Part shown: in pieces, positions 1 through 10,096 of the stretch
How positions within the stretch are numbered: the stretch's first letter is position 1
How the letters are laid out: each line of letters starts with the position of its first letter
Source: Aphanomyces cochlioides
Taxonomy: Eukaryota > Oomycota > Saprolegniomycetes > Saprolegniales > Verrucalvaceae
NCBI GenBank assembly: GCA_019828595.1
Contig: JAHQRK010000010.1
Location: 2,294,001-2,358,000, forward strand
Length of the DNA: 64,000 bases
Reading direction: 5' to 3'
Program-made: the position numbers and the translations under genes
The notes under the pieces: generated by a model
Told to the model about the DNA's origin: nothing
The model's input: the letters and a program-made list of their open reading frames with translations, nothing else
The model's database searches: none

Positions 1-147
1 CGATCGCAACCTTTGGAGTTGCGACGTCACCTTCCCAAAGGTCATGCCAACACTTCCTTGAAGTATTCAAGTTGTACTTTCATATCCTACCACACACAAA
101 TACATTGTTAATACTGTTTAAATTGACATAGACGGATCTCATAGCAT
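1..147. other. Left edge, 3' flank of the hypothetical gene
   Basis: No feature supported. The frame of the gene at 148..1007 ends at 148. Confidence 0.3.
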
Positions 148-1007
148 TCAAAAGCTGCAAAGGAGATCGCTGTTCTCTTTGTCGGATTCCATGGTCAAAT
201 CAAGCACAAACACACTACTCGTGTCACCAAGATCGACTTTTTTCACGCAGTTGGACGTTGCAACAACCGGACATGGCAAACGAATCATATACTTCGTCGT
301 CGGTGTGGCCCCATATCTTTCTTTGTGGTCGAGCAAGACGGCTTGAAGCGCGCTAACTTTATTCCAAATCGTCTGAGTTGGGGACTCGAGCTCTTTCTTG
401 AAAAGCTCTTTGATGTTTGACGTGTTGTGTGACCACTCCCACGTCAGAGTCCCCAACGTCAAGTCATCACGACTCACTTCAAACTTGCCATGCTTGACTC
501 CATGGGGTGCATTGACTACGATTGCCACGTGCTTCTTGTTGTTGTCGAAGTCGAAGTATTCCGCCATGAGGAATTCCGGTTTTGTGATGACGAGGGAAGA
601 TTCGCTTGGAGTAGATTGTTGAGAACTTATTCCATTAATCGATTTCCGCTTTGAACCTATGAATGGCAACGGTTCTTCATCGACGTCTTCTACTATCGAT
701 GTTTTAAGGCGCTCTGCATATTCATGAATACAAGACTTTGGGATAACTTACTCTTCGTTTCGTTGACATGCATCGTGAACGTTGGATAAGCAAACTTTTT
801 GAAAACTTCTGGTGCAGAGTTGTAGATCTGGCGAGGCTTGGATGTGATGTCGACCGTTCCTTCGTCGAACAACTTGTCAAGCGTCTTCTGTGCGACACAG
901 TCGTGGGTCCACGTGGGCATCGATCTGCAAATTGGAATAGAAGTGATTTCTCGCGCCAAAACCCCTCTTAAGTACGCTTTCAATTCAAGATCGTTTTTAA
1001 CCTTCAA
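148..1007 (-). CDS. Hypothetical protein, two exons seen, 5' end unresolved
   Basis: Two minus-strand reading frames join cleanly across a 38-nt intron (714..751; minus strand GTAAGT...TGCAG), giving exons 752..1007 and 148..713 and about 273 residues. Splicing keeps the frame and runs through a Lys-Lys-Arg stretch into an acidic stretch (VEDVDEE). I recognise no domain. The middle part alternates charged and aromatic residues (AEYFDFDNNKKHVAIVV), and there is no signal peptide or membrane segment. The upstream frame opens at a TTG with no in-frame ATG before a stop, so another 5' exon probably exists beyond 1007, or translation starts at the internal Met in 'RSMPTW'. The intron length matches other genes in the window, which supports a real gene. 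Function is unknown. Confidence 0.55.
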
Positions 1008-1523
1008 TATTAAATATTATATTGATATTTGATTATTATTGACATTTTGAAATTCTAGCTTCTTAATCGTGTCAAATATCGACATCTTTTTTCCTACCCA
1101 AGACCTGCGACTGTGAGTATGTATTTAATAGCATATCTGAAAGTTAGTAGACTGCACCTGAGGCTAAATAGAGTAAGGTTTGGACTCATATTTGACTGTC
1201 AAAAAACGAAATATTGCGAAAAATAACCGAATATTTCATTTAAATTGCGAAGTTTTAAATACGATTTCGTTGCTCCTATTCAATCATTTAGGGCGATACT
1301 GGAAGGCTATGCAGTGGAATATTTGGCAGTATAATGGAAATGTCGAATTGCAAAAGCTAGATAGCCATATTGCATACTCAAAGAACTGAAAAGAGAATAT
1401 AGCGAAATGTTCTGAAAACATGAAATTCAGTCCATTTGAATAAAATATGATAATTTTCGGAATATAATCGCACTTAAAAGGAAATTGTTCGCGCCATCAT
1501 TTTCAAATTTCGGCTACGGGGAA

Positions 1524-2416
1524 ATGGCCAACTACGACGACTCCACGCTAGTGTGGACTGCAGCAATGCCGATGCTCACTGGCACGAATATGAGACGTCA
1601 GCCTAATACCCGTCGCTTCTATGCCATGTTTGGAATATCTGCCGAGTTGTGTTATGCCATTTGGCAAGCACTCGAAGACAAAAGACCACCAAACTCGGAC
1701 GTCAAACATTTGCTTTGGAGATTAATGTTTCTGAAAGTCTATGGTTCAGAGTCAGTTCACGCTACCATTGCTGGAACCGATGAGAAAACGTTTCGTAAGT
1801 GGTGTTGGCTGTATGTAGCCTTGATCTCTGAACTAGATATTGTATAATGCCTCTTATTGTCTCACTCATGATTGCTTAGATACGTTGGGAAAATCGATTT
1901 ATTGGCGCTGCTGAAGATGCCAGGATGTTCGTATCTCTCGATGGTACTGATATGCGTATCCAGGAACCGCGTCCATTCGACAGAAAGTGGTTCTCTCATA
2001 AATTTCACGGCCCTGGCTTACGGTACGAGTTGGGTATTTGCATAAGGACTGGGCACATCGTGTGGTCAAATGGTGGCGTGCCATGCGGACAATACCCAGA
2101 TCTGCTGCTGGCTCGCGAAGCCTATGTGCACGCTGTTGCACCTGGTGAAATGACCTTGGCGGACAGAGGATACCGCGATCCAGAGTTTTTTGTTACGCCT
2201 GACACTCACAATCTTTCAGCTGGTCTGCAAAAAAGAATCATGGCTCGGCACGAGACGGCAAATGCTAGACTGAAGAAGTTTGGTGCCCTGAGACTCGCTT
2301 TTCGACATTCTCTCCATCTTCATCACTCATGTTTCCAAGCCATTGTCAACATTGTGCAACTTGAAATTGAAAATGAGTCACCTCTTTTCAGCATTGAAGA
2401 GTACCTTGATAATTAA
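1524..2416 (+). CDS. PIF/Harbinger-type DDE transposase, one intron
   Basis: Exons 1524..1841 and 1880..2416 join across a 38-nt GT-AG intron (1842..1879) to give about 284 residues. Across the junction the protein reads ...LDI-IRWENRF, which is in frame. Three acidic positions in the right order fit a DDE nuclease: Asp in 'SLDGTDMRI', Asp in 'MTLADRGY' and Glu in 'RHETANARLKKF'. This DGT / ADRGY / E..N.R.K pattern is typical of DDE_Tnp_4 / Harbinger transposases. The start is the first ATG in frame (GEMANYDD). A partner Myb-like protein gene, usual for autonomous Harbinger elements, was not seen, nor were clear terminal inverted repeats, so the copy may be incomplete or a domesticated gene. 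It ends 57 bp before the truncated pogo-like pseudogene on the other strand. Confidence 0.75.
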
Positions 2417-2473
2417 CCCAAGGATAGCAACTTCATGATAAATGCGTGGAATACATTTAAAAGATTCTATCAT

Positions 2474-3433
2474 TTACCTCAGCCTCCTGTTCCACCACGC
2501 TGTTGGGTTTGCGTAAATCCGCGATGGATAGTTGTCATGAAGCCACTCAATATCTCGCCACACTTGCTTCCCAAAGCCATTGCGCTCCTTAATGTTTGCC
2601 TGCACAGTTGACGGTACATTGGATTTTGTTGTCTTCATAACTATTAAAGGAGCATACTTGACGCCATCTGTATCTGCCATCAACATGACGGAAACGCGTT
2701 CTTTCCCCTTTCCAGCTGCCATGACCCATACTGTTTTCTCACCTTGAGCTGCAAGCGTCTTTTTTGGGAGCATTTCAAAATTGACCGCTGTCTGGTCAGC
2801 GTTGAAGACCTTGACAATATTGTACTGTTGAATGACTCGCTTGATATGGGCAGCAAATGCAGTCAGTGCTTCTTGGCCTCGGGCTTCATTCGACTTGCCC
2901 GACCTTGTCTTGGCTCGCATGGTCAAAGCCCATCGACGCTTGAACCCTTCTGCCCACGGCATACTTGCTTTGAACTTGTCCTTGGGAATTCCTGCTGCTG
3001 ATGCGAAGTCTCTGGCTTTGATTTGAAGCATCAAATGGCTAACGAGAACACCGCCACGTCGTAGTTCCATGACCTATTCAGCGAGCTCCTGCTCTGCATC
3101 CTTGCACAGTGTTGTTGCGATGCCGTAAGGACGTAAACGCGATTTCTTGTTTGAACTTGTGGTAACTGCTAATTTTGTTAGACGGTCGTAATCCTTTGTC
3201 CAACGATATATCTTTTTTCGATTCGACTCGAGAGCTGTTCCATGCATGTGAGGAAAAAATTCATTCAATGTCGATTGCATCCCGTGCTCCATGAACCATT
3301 TGACAATATGGACTCGCTTTGCGATGCTAGCAACATCCATTTTATGCTGTGGCGGTGAAGGAGACGGAGTGTTCTTGATGTTTGGTCTTCCTGTTGCTTG
3401 TTGGTGGCCGTGTCTTGGCATTGCTCGAAACAT
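2474..3433 (-). pseudogene. pogo/Tigger-type (DDE_1) transposase, nonsense-interrupted and 3'-truncated
   Basis: The minus-strand frame opens at ATG 3433 with a basic DNA-binding-type N-terminus, is interrupted by one in-frame TAG at 3074..3076, and continues in the same frame to 2474. The C-terminal part carries 'KVFNADQTAVNFEMLP', the first catalytic Asp block of the DDE_1 (pogo/Tigger/CENP-B related) family, and ends at 'NPTAWWNRRLR', the point after which family members normally carry the second Asp (WDDFSGH-like block) and the third acidic residue. Both are missing here. The copy is therefore doubly broken: a nonsense codon after the N-terminal domain and loss of two of three catalytic residues. 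It abuts the Harbinger-type gene tail to tail, so insertion or deletion at about 2440-2475 may have removed its 3' end. Confidence 0.75.
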
Positions 3434-3688
3434 GGTTGGGTGCTTGCTGCGATAATGAGAAGTGAGGGTTGAATTTATTTATTTCCCGCTCGACTGCGAT
3501 TCCCGCCAAGGTGCATCTTCAAATCTTATACTGACATTATATAATTTTTTGCAGGCTCAAGACATATCAAGGTTTGCTTGTTTTTTGCATACCGTCCATT
3601 ATAATATTACAGAGGTCGTTATCTGTCTCACGAATGAAATGAAGTAAAGTAATTGAAGAGGACTTGATAAAATATTAAATAGCAAAAA
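3434..3688. other. Short spacer between pogo pseudogene and kinase
   Basis: Nothing supportable seen; the A/T-rich part at 3530-3690 is 3' of the kinase. Confidence 0.3.
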
Positions 3689-4666
3689 TTAGGGAGTGGG
3701 GGAGGTTGCTTGGAGCCAAGGATGGGCCAAGACTTGGGCAGCAGTGAGGCGTTGCGTCGGGTCAATGACGATAAGACGGCGGATGAGGTCCTTGGCTTCG
3801 TCCGAGATGGATTCCCAAGCAGGATGGTCAAAGTCAAACTCGCCACGGAGAATGGCCTTGCGCAAAGCTGCATCGGGAAGGTTGTTGGATGGATCGAATG
3901 GGTGGTAGCCACCCAAGACGATGAAAAGCACGACGCCAATGGCCCACATATCGATGGCAGTCGTGACGTTTGGGCTCTGGTCAAGGACTTCTGGCGCTGC
4001 GTACGCCACAGTGCCACTGCCATCCCAGAAATATCGACCTTCACTGGTATGGAACGACAGTCCAAAGTCAATCAGGATCATGTGAGCACCGTCTTGATTC
4101 GAATCCAGGAGGATGTTTTCAGGCTTGACGTCGCCGTGGACAAGTCGCAGCGCATGCAAATCAATCAGAGTCTCGGCGAGATCTCGAGTGATGACACGAG
4201 CGCCGTGTTCCGTGTAGGTCCCGGTATGAACGAGTCGGTCAAAGAGTTCACCTCCAGCAACGTACTCGGTGACAAGGATCCAGTCTTCTGGTGTCTCAAA
4301 CGCGTCTTTGAGCTGCACGACGTGGCTTGCGCCTTGCAGTTGCTTCAAGATCGATACTTCATGGACGAACTTGGCTTTGGACGTGAGCGACTTGGACACG
4401 CGTTTGATCGCCACAGGCGTATTCGAGATCTTTTCACGGGCCGCTACAACCTTGGCGAAGCCACCCTGACCGATCATCTTTTCAATTTGGTAGCGCGATT
4501 CAACGGGTTGCTTGATGAGCATGGATGCTGCAGTGTCTGTTCGCGCTGGCACTGCCTCGCTCAAGAAAAACGCAGCCATGCCAGCAGCTGCCGCCACGCC
4601 GTAGAGCGCAGGATGTGCAGACGCCGATGCGCCGTGGAATAGCCGTCGGCGCGTTGCAGATATCAT
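3689..4666 (-). CDS. CAMK-like Ser/Thr protein kinase with hydrophobic N-terminal leader
   Basis: This is a 325-residue single-exon kinase. ATG at 4664..4666 is the first in frame; the frame is open upstream only from non-ATG codons. Residues 1-18 are basic and Ser/Ala-rich (ISATRRRLF) and are followed by a hydrophobic segment at about 20-39, which suggests mitochondrial targeting or membrane anchoring. The kinase domain spans about 59-318: Gly-rich loop GQGGFAKV (66-73), Lys88, Glu103, HGDVKPEN (177-184, catalytic Asp179), DFG (200-202), APE (224-226). The activation segment and 'DMWAIGVVLFIVLGGYHPF' are CaMK-like. The catalytic loop is HGD rather than HRD, so the regulatory Arg is lost and this is a non-RD kinase. 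There is no C-terminal autoinhibitory or EF-hand region after the domain. Confidence 0.9.
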   Translation of the reverse strand: MISATRRRLFHGASASAHPALYGVAAAAGMAAFFLSEAVPARTDTAASMLIKQPVESRYQIEKMIGQGGFAKVVAAREKISNTPVAIKRVSKSLTSKAKFVHEVSILKQLQGASHVVQLKDAFETPEDWILVTEYVAGGELFDRLVHTGTYTEHGARVITRDLAETLIDLHALRLVHGDVKPENILLDSNQDGAHMILIDFGLSFHTSEGRYFWDGSGTVAYAAPEVLDQSPNVTTAIDMWAIGVVLFIVLGGYHPFDPSNNLPDAALRKAILRGEFDFDHPAWESISDEAKDLIRRLIVIDPTQRLTAAQVLAHPWLQATSPTP

Positions 4667-5426
4667 GGGCTGTCGCTGGGTAATCGTCGAATGGCTGCCA
4701 TGTGCTGATAGCAAGAACTCGTCGCTCGTTTCGTGACAGTGAGTAATTTTATAAGCGGAAAAATCACAAAATTTGTTAAAATTCGATAAATATCCAAAAT
4801 AATCCTAAAAATTGGATGAATATTCAATATTTTTTCGTATTTTTCCAAAATCCAATGGCTTTTTCCCTGAGGATGTGGTTTTTCCCAGTGTCAACTTTAC
4901 ATACTTGACAGTGATTGGTTCTTTTCAAGGGGTTCAAATGGTGACACGCCGGAGTCACAGTCGGGTAGAGCCACCATGGGGAACGTTGGGCAAGAACAAG
5001 CGGCAGAGACGCGTCCAGCCTCTTTCTCGCCGTCTGGATGGCATTTAGCCCTGCATATACCTTGCCAATTTAATGGAATCTTGATACCAGAGAAATCGGC
5101 CGTCAGCCATGTTGACGGAGCAACGCAAGGTGGACTCGAAAAAATGAAATAACGACCACGACCCCACGACGCGAACAGTGGGGGGTTGAACCCGAACAAA
5201 GCAGACTGATCTGTGCGTTTGGTGCAAGGAAGAACAATGCGAGACGCACGAGCAAGGCAGCATGGAATGATTGAGAGATGAATCTCGCATGAGCTGGATT
5301 TGTAGCCGAGACTGAACGCATGATATAGAAGATTCAAGTCTCAGCACCGTTCTGACTACAGAGCAAGGCAAGCTTGACCTGAAAGCGTCGACGATAAATT
5401 AAACTTGAGTGCTGGTTATAGCTAGA
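4667..5426. other. Intergenic, no supported gene
   Basis: This is the divergent spacer between the kinase 5' end and the 3' end of the RRM gene. Overlapping minus-strand frames in 4897..5371 have no ATG context, motif or composition that I would defend. A very A/T-rich patch at 4740-4850 precedes the kinase start and is a plausible promoter region. Confidence 0.4.
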
Positions 5427-5831
5427 CTAGAAGACAATCCGCGTGCCAGCATAGACTGTTTTGATTGTGACGGAGGATGAAGGTCGCTGTGCCGTTGTGA
5501 TTGCGATGGTCGCAGCCTGGCGCGCGGATTCTTGCACGTCCCATTCTTCCTGAAGCCGAGCTTTAAAGTCCTGCAGCGCTGTTTCAACACGCAGTCGCTT
5601 GCCTTTCCACTTGGTATTGTTGTACGTTTGAATGTAAGTGGCCGCAGCGGAGTCTTCGGCCGTGCCAGAGAGGTTGACGTAGGCAAAGTCCCGCACGCCG
5701 CGGCCTTTTTCCTTGGCCATGACCAAGTCGACCGACGATACGATGCAGTCTTTGACTTTGCCAAAACGCTGCTTGAGATCGTCTTCTGTCACGTCCGCGG
5801 GAAGACCGCCGACATACAGCCGCACCACCAT
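5427..5831 (-). CDS. NOL8-like RRM RNA-binding protein, short
   Basis: This is a 134-residue protein with one RNA recognition motif: RNP2 RLYVGGL at 4-10, and RNP1-like GVRDFAYVNL at 45-54. The sequence after the RRM, NNTKWKGKRLRVETA (71-85) followed by FKARLQEEW (89-97), strongly resembles the N-terminal RRM of nucleolar protein 8 (NOL8), in which TKWKG follows the RRM. NOL8 is a ribosome-biogenesis factor of the nucleolus; here only the RRM and a roughly 50-residue tail are present, much shorter than animal NOL8. Start ATG is at 5829..5831. I found no convincing downstream exon in 4900-5420, so the protein may be genuinely short or may have lost its C-terminus. The assignment rests on recognition of the family, not on a search. 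Confidence 0.75.
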   Translation of the reverse strand: MVVRLYVGGLPADVTEDDLKQRFGKVKDCIVSSVDLVMAKEKGRGVRDFAYVNLSGTAEDSAAATYIQTYNNTKWKGKRLRVETALQDFKARLQEEWDVQESARQAATIAITTAQRPSSSVTIKTVYAGTRIVF

Positions 5832-5997
5832 TAGACTCTGGACAAATCTATTGGCCGTCCGTCTCCAACTTCACTCATGTGCGGTCAAAATAGCTCACAT
5901 GACTTATTAAACATAACTTAACTGTGATTAGTCAGTCAACAGCTAAACATTTATAAATATTTTTCAATTTTGATTGGACAAAATTAAGTTTTACAAT

Positions 5998-6313
5998 TAG
6001 ATCGTTATAATTGGATAAAATTGATCATAATTTTATTGTTGATTTGATACGAATTTCCTGACCCCGTTCAATCGAATCACGCCGGCGGATCGATTCACCA
6101 ATCGACACCATTGGCTAATAAATATTTTGGGCGATTGTGATTGGCTGAATAAAATTTTAAAGAAAGTACAGTTTCCATGAGAGAAAGTACTGTTCTAATT
6201 TTCATTCATCCAATGTATTGGCGTGATTGGAGATTGATACAAAAAACGAATCCAAATTGGGAAATTTCTAGCGAATCCACAATATATCAATTTTATCCAA
6301 TTGTAACGATCTA
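5998..6313. mobile_element. Short non-autonomous TIR element (MITE), TA-flanked
   Basis: A 28-bp inverted repeat, one mismatch, lies at 5998..6025 and 6286..6313. Both ends begin TAGATCGTTA, and the outermost TA on each side can be read as a TA target-site duplication, as in Tc1/mariner/pogo elements. The interior of about 260 bp is A/T-rich and non-coding. No transposase is encoded; a mariner- or pogo-family enzyme elsewhere would have mobilised it (inference). Confidence 0.7.
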
Positions 6314-6358
6314 ATATTGTTTAAGCCATTGGCCTCATAAGTTTATAGACTTTATTAT

Positions 6359-7188
6359 TATGGTGCACATCATCTAGAGACGACATTATTTTCGTTACAC
6401 TTTGACCGTCGATAAATTTCTGGAGAGTCCAATTAAGGATAAGAAAAGTGGTAATATCGATAGATATGGATTAGAGGAAGACATGTTACCGCTTGAAATT
6501 GCTCTATTCAAAGATTTGATTGAGTTATGGTGATTCTCCAGAGGTCACTTTTGTGATCAAATGTATGGAAAAGGACAGATTTTGGCCTTAGGGGTGCTCG
6601 TCAACTATACTTGAAATTTGTATTGACAAAATTTATCCGGAGCATCTGAGTTGTTATCCGTATAGTATTTTGGAGATATCACATACCTTGCGATGATCCT
6701 ACGAAGTCTTTGAGGCTCGCGAGCCCGAGAAATACGAAACAAGTTAGTCTAACATCTTGATGCGTCGAATAGAAAAATAAACAGTGATCTTCATTGTTAT
6801 CTTTTCCAGTCATGGGCAAGGTGGAGCCTGTTTAATGAACAGGATACCACTTCTGAATTGCTGAAGACTTCATTACAAGTGCTGCGATGTCAACAAGCTT
6901 CTGAATGCCTTTAAGTCTCCAGGAGCATCAATTCGCTTTGAAAATATTGCTTAACATATACTGTTCTAAGCAGTTCTGCCTTAGATGATTGCTCTTAAGC
7001 ATGTCGATTTATCAGAGAAGTCAATACTTGAGCCTGAAGAGCAACATACAGTATTATTGAAATACTTCGATATGATTGGCTATTTATAGAAAATATAAAC
7101 ATATATTGTCCAATAGTATATCTGTAAATACAAACATTCTGTCCAAGAAATTTGGCCACTGTGTCGTCTGTAGGTGATGTGCACCATA
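6359..7188. mobile_element. Second TA-flanked TIR element, about 0.83 kb, non-coding
   Basis: Inverted ends 6360..6385 (ATGGTGCACATCATC...) and 7162..7187 match over 26 bp with two mismatches and are flanked by TA on both sides (6359-6360, 7187-7188), again a Tc1/mariner-type signature. The interior has only short frames with many stops; one fragment around 6464-6530 reads RYGLEEDMLPLEIALF before a stop but matches nothing I know. It starts only 45 bp after the smaller TIR element and its ends are unrelated to that one. Confidence 0.7.
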
Positions 7189-7623
7189 TTAGCGAGCATA
7201 CTCCTGTGTCTCAATCGATTCAAAGCTTGTTATCAAGTAGTTATCCTCTCAGTTACCACACTTTTGGTCTGTCTACTCAAGTGATGCTATCATCGAAATG
7301 TAGGCGTTTTGATAACCACTACTAATGCTTAATAAGCATTAGTTGTTTCGGATAAGCGAAGTCGAATGGAGCGATGAAAGGTGAAACGTCGCTCATGACC
7401 AACTTTGTCGCTGTCAGTGCTTTGATATATCGTAACTTCAATCTTGCGACGTCTCATTCATTGAAACTGAGCGACATGAGGAACATCTTAGCCTCCATGA
7501 AGTGTAATAATTGAAAAGTTCATGAACTCGAGAAGATTGACCGAGAGACGTGAAATTTTTGCTCGATTGCGAGAATTATAGATTGGTCCTGAGATTTCAC
7601 GGCACTCAGCAATTTACTCAAAT
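7189..7623. other. Spacer and promoter region of lectin A
   Basis: No gene seen. The last 200 bp resemble the region upstream of lectin B (11045-11179): both contain GAGCGAC(A/G)TGAGG, a GTTCATGAACT block, GATTGGTCCTG(A/G)GATTTCACG and CAATTTACT just before the ATG. This indicates that A and B were duplicated with their promoters. Confidence 0.6.
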
Positions 7624-8121
7624 ATGAAAAGCGCAACTCGTTGGCTCCTGAACCTGAATCCAATGTTCACGCTCGTTCTGCTGGTGCTATCCCTGGCTTC
7701 GTTATGCGCTGCCTCGTATTGTCAAGTGTGTGCGAATGCGATTCCATCCGCGACGTTGTATTCGCACTCAGGACCGTCAGGTCAAAGATCCATGCTGGTT
7801 TCGAAATCTAATGGCACTTTGCGGATTCACGAAGATGGCAACATCATGGTGACAACTCCAGATGGTGATGTTCTATGGACCTCACACACGCATGGGAGTG
7901 ACGGCCAGTATCTGACTTTGCAAGACGATAGCAACTTGGTCTTGTACGGGTCAGATGGCATCCAAGCGCTGTGGTCATCAAATGGGGACAACAAGTACAA
8001 AGATCCACCGTACTGTCTGCTCTTTCAACAAGACAACACGATATCCGTTTGGTCGTCCAAATGCTTTTGGATTTGGCGAACTGGACGCGATGGCCTTTGG
8101 AGACGCCAGTTTCAAAAGTAA
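7624..8121 (+). CDS. Secreted bulb-type lectin A
   Basis: This is a 165-residue protein. A signal peptide (about 1-31, hydrophobic MFTLVLLVLSLASLCAA) is followed by a CxxC (CQVC, 33-36) and a bulb-type lectin (B_lectin, beta-prism II) fold with three pseudo-repeats. Repeat 1 is degenerate (HEDGNIMVT, 69-77). Repeat 2 carries a complete mannose-type motif QxDxNxVxY (Q100-Y108, QDDSNLVLY). Repeat 3 (PPYCLLFQQDNTISVW) is degenerate, with Cys131 and Cys147 likely disulfide-bonded. The tail FWIWRTGRDGLWRRQFQK is basic/aromatic and shared with paralogues B and C. ATG 7624 starts the signal peptide directly. Likely an extracellular mannose-binding lectin; ligand and role are not evident. Confidence 0.85.
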   Translation: MKSATRWLLNLNPMFTLVLLVLSLASLCAASYCQVCANAIPSATLYSHSGPSGQRSMLVSKSNGTLRIHEDGNIMVTTPDGDVLWTSHTHGSDGQYLTLQDDSNLVLYGSDGIQALWSSNGDNKYKDPPYCLLFQQDNTISVWSSKCFWIWRTGRDGLWRRQFQK

Positions 8122-8360
8122 TTCGCCCTCTCATTCATTTTCAACGGCATTTTCTACGTGCTATGGCTACAAATCAAGCACAAGCGTTGAAGAATAATAC
8201 AAAAGTTTCATCGATAGCTCTCAACTTCCTCTACAAAGCATCCTAGAGAGCTCATTGGTATAGCTCGTGGAAAGAGTCGAAAGTCGACTCACAACTTTCT
8301 GTCCGATATGACGGCAACGTGACAATCGTGACCATCATTCTCCAAACAAGCAACCATCAC
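8122..8360. promoter_or_regulatory. 3' flank of lectin A and distal part of the split WGR-WWE promoter
   Basis: No gene seen. At about 8311-8358 the sequence matches the WGR-WWE upstream repeat found at 12013 and 12903 (GGCAACGTGAC(A/G)AT(C)...GACCATCATTCT(C/T)CAAAC). In the second WGR-WWE copy this block lies only 180 bp before the ATG; here a TIR element separates it from its gene. Confidence 0.55.
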
Positions 8361-10040
8361 TCCTTTTGGGTAGACAGACACCCATGAACACCGGATAACA
8401 GAAATTCACCGATTTACGTTTTCTGACAACAAGTCAATATTATTGTATTGTCTTCAGAATTTACAGTGTGGATTGCACTGGCATTTCTATTTTGTCCAAT
8501 CCAAATTTAAAGTAGTTTCAATTGGCTATATATATGGAGGCGTACATCAATGTTGTGCGAGTCAGAGCTCCCTCATCTCACGCTCATGCTTGTCGAGCTA
8601 CAACGAATTCTTGCACGCCTGTGCTAGCAAAAATGATGACAACTGACCAAATAAATTACTATGAATTTACTCCTATTTCTCTGAGTTTACTGTTAACCAA
8701 CAACAGAGCGATTACAGCATTTCTGAGGGATGGACGAAGGGCGATAAAGCTGTGCCATCACATACGGCCTCGTGATACTCCGAAGTGTTTAAAATCCCGT
8801 AGAGATCATAAATCACACATTTAAGGAGACAAGATGATTGTTGATTCCTTAGTATCAGTCCTTTATTCGAGATTGCGTTGCTAACTAATACAAGTTACAT
8901 GACCAGCACCAACTCTTCTACATGTATTGTGTCAGTTAAAATGCTGAAAGTAGACATCTTTATATATGGCTAGCAATCAGCGTGTTGAGTTGTAGACTAC
9001 ATATCGTCCCTCGACATGCAACGAGTTTACATGTGTGTGGTTTTTCATTCAACCTGTTATGCAGTTGAACGTGAGTTTCGAATGATGTGAGAACTAATTT
9101 AAGTGTACTGCGATTCTAGCCTGCCTCTGTCACACTGAACACTGTTTCTTAGTTATGAGTGCCTGGTAAGGGAGTTTAGATTAGCTTTCAACTACGTTTT
9201 CCATTATGTAGCGCTGGGATAAATCTTTCTCTATTTAATTAGCATTAGATTGGACAATGAATCCACAGTGCAAACTGCTCTGTGATTTCCATTGAGAGGT
9301 AAATTCAAATCGTACAATACAAATTGCAAGTATAAATACAGAGAAAAATATCACTTTATTGGAAAAAACAGTGATCTTTGCACTGTAACCCCCTTAATTT
9401 CAATATGTCGAGCACTGTAAAAGTTGATGAATGTCTTTTTCACTGAAATTTGAATTTTTGACAAAAAAATTAAATATTCTCAAATACTATTCAGGTATAG
9501 TGAGTTCAAGTGTAATGTGAAAGTACATTCGATAAAGTAAAGTTTTGAATGTGCGTTTTGTGTGTGTTTTGTGAAGAAGACAAATACTCGATTCTGATTG
9601 GCTACAGATTTCGAATAGATTTGGAAAAATAGATACATTTTTCACCCCGTTCACAATTTAGAGTGTATGTAACAATACAAATTTCAAGTAATTTTTAAAA
9701 TATCATTTAAAGAGGTTATATTGAATGTTACAGGCTACATAGTATCAAAACCAGCCAATCAACACTGTGTTTCTATCTCGGTACGATATTGCTGTGATTT
9801 TGTGTTGATTGGGATTGCGACCAATTCCAAGACGATTGGGACGTCCTCTGGGCCGGGTTGCAGGCTTGTCTGTGTCGGACTTTGTCGCCAGAATCAACAA
9901 ATGGCAACCAACCAGTCACTACTATGGAAACTTATATTTCGTTTAAAATTAAATTTATAAAGATATTAGGTTTTACAGTATTGTCATTCCCACAGTACTA
10001 CTCTGTCCGTCTACCCAAACCGTCCGTCTACCCAAAAGGA
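8361..10040. mobile_element. 1.68-kb TIR element inserted in the WGR-WWE copy 1 promoter
   Basis: The ends TCCTTTTGGGTAGACAGAC (8361..8379) and its inverted match (10022..10040) agree over 19 bp with one mismatch; an extra partial copy of the end sequence lies at 10005..10019. Comparing the upstream regions of the two WGR-WWE genes, homology present continuously in copy 2 (12903-13083) is interrupted in copy 1 exactly at these ends, so the block is an insertion. The interior is A/T-rich, with only short frames (the longest about 100 residues) and no transposase motif, so it is non-autonomous. I cannot see a target-site duplication with confidence. Confidence 0.65.
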
Positions 10041-10096
10041 ATACGGTACAGTGTAACTTCAAGTTTGAACGGCTTAACTGTAAGCTACCCTAACAC

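Noticed and set aside
3710..4642. 310-codon plus-strand open frame opposite the kinase.
   Set aside because: It is the antisense of a conserved kinase domain; its residues have no domain pattern of their own.
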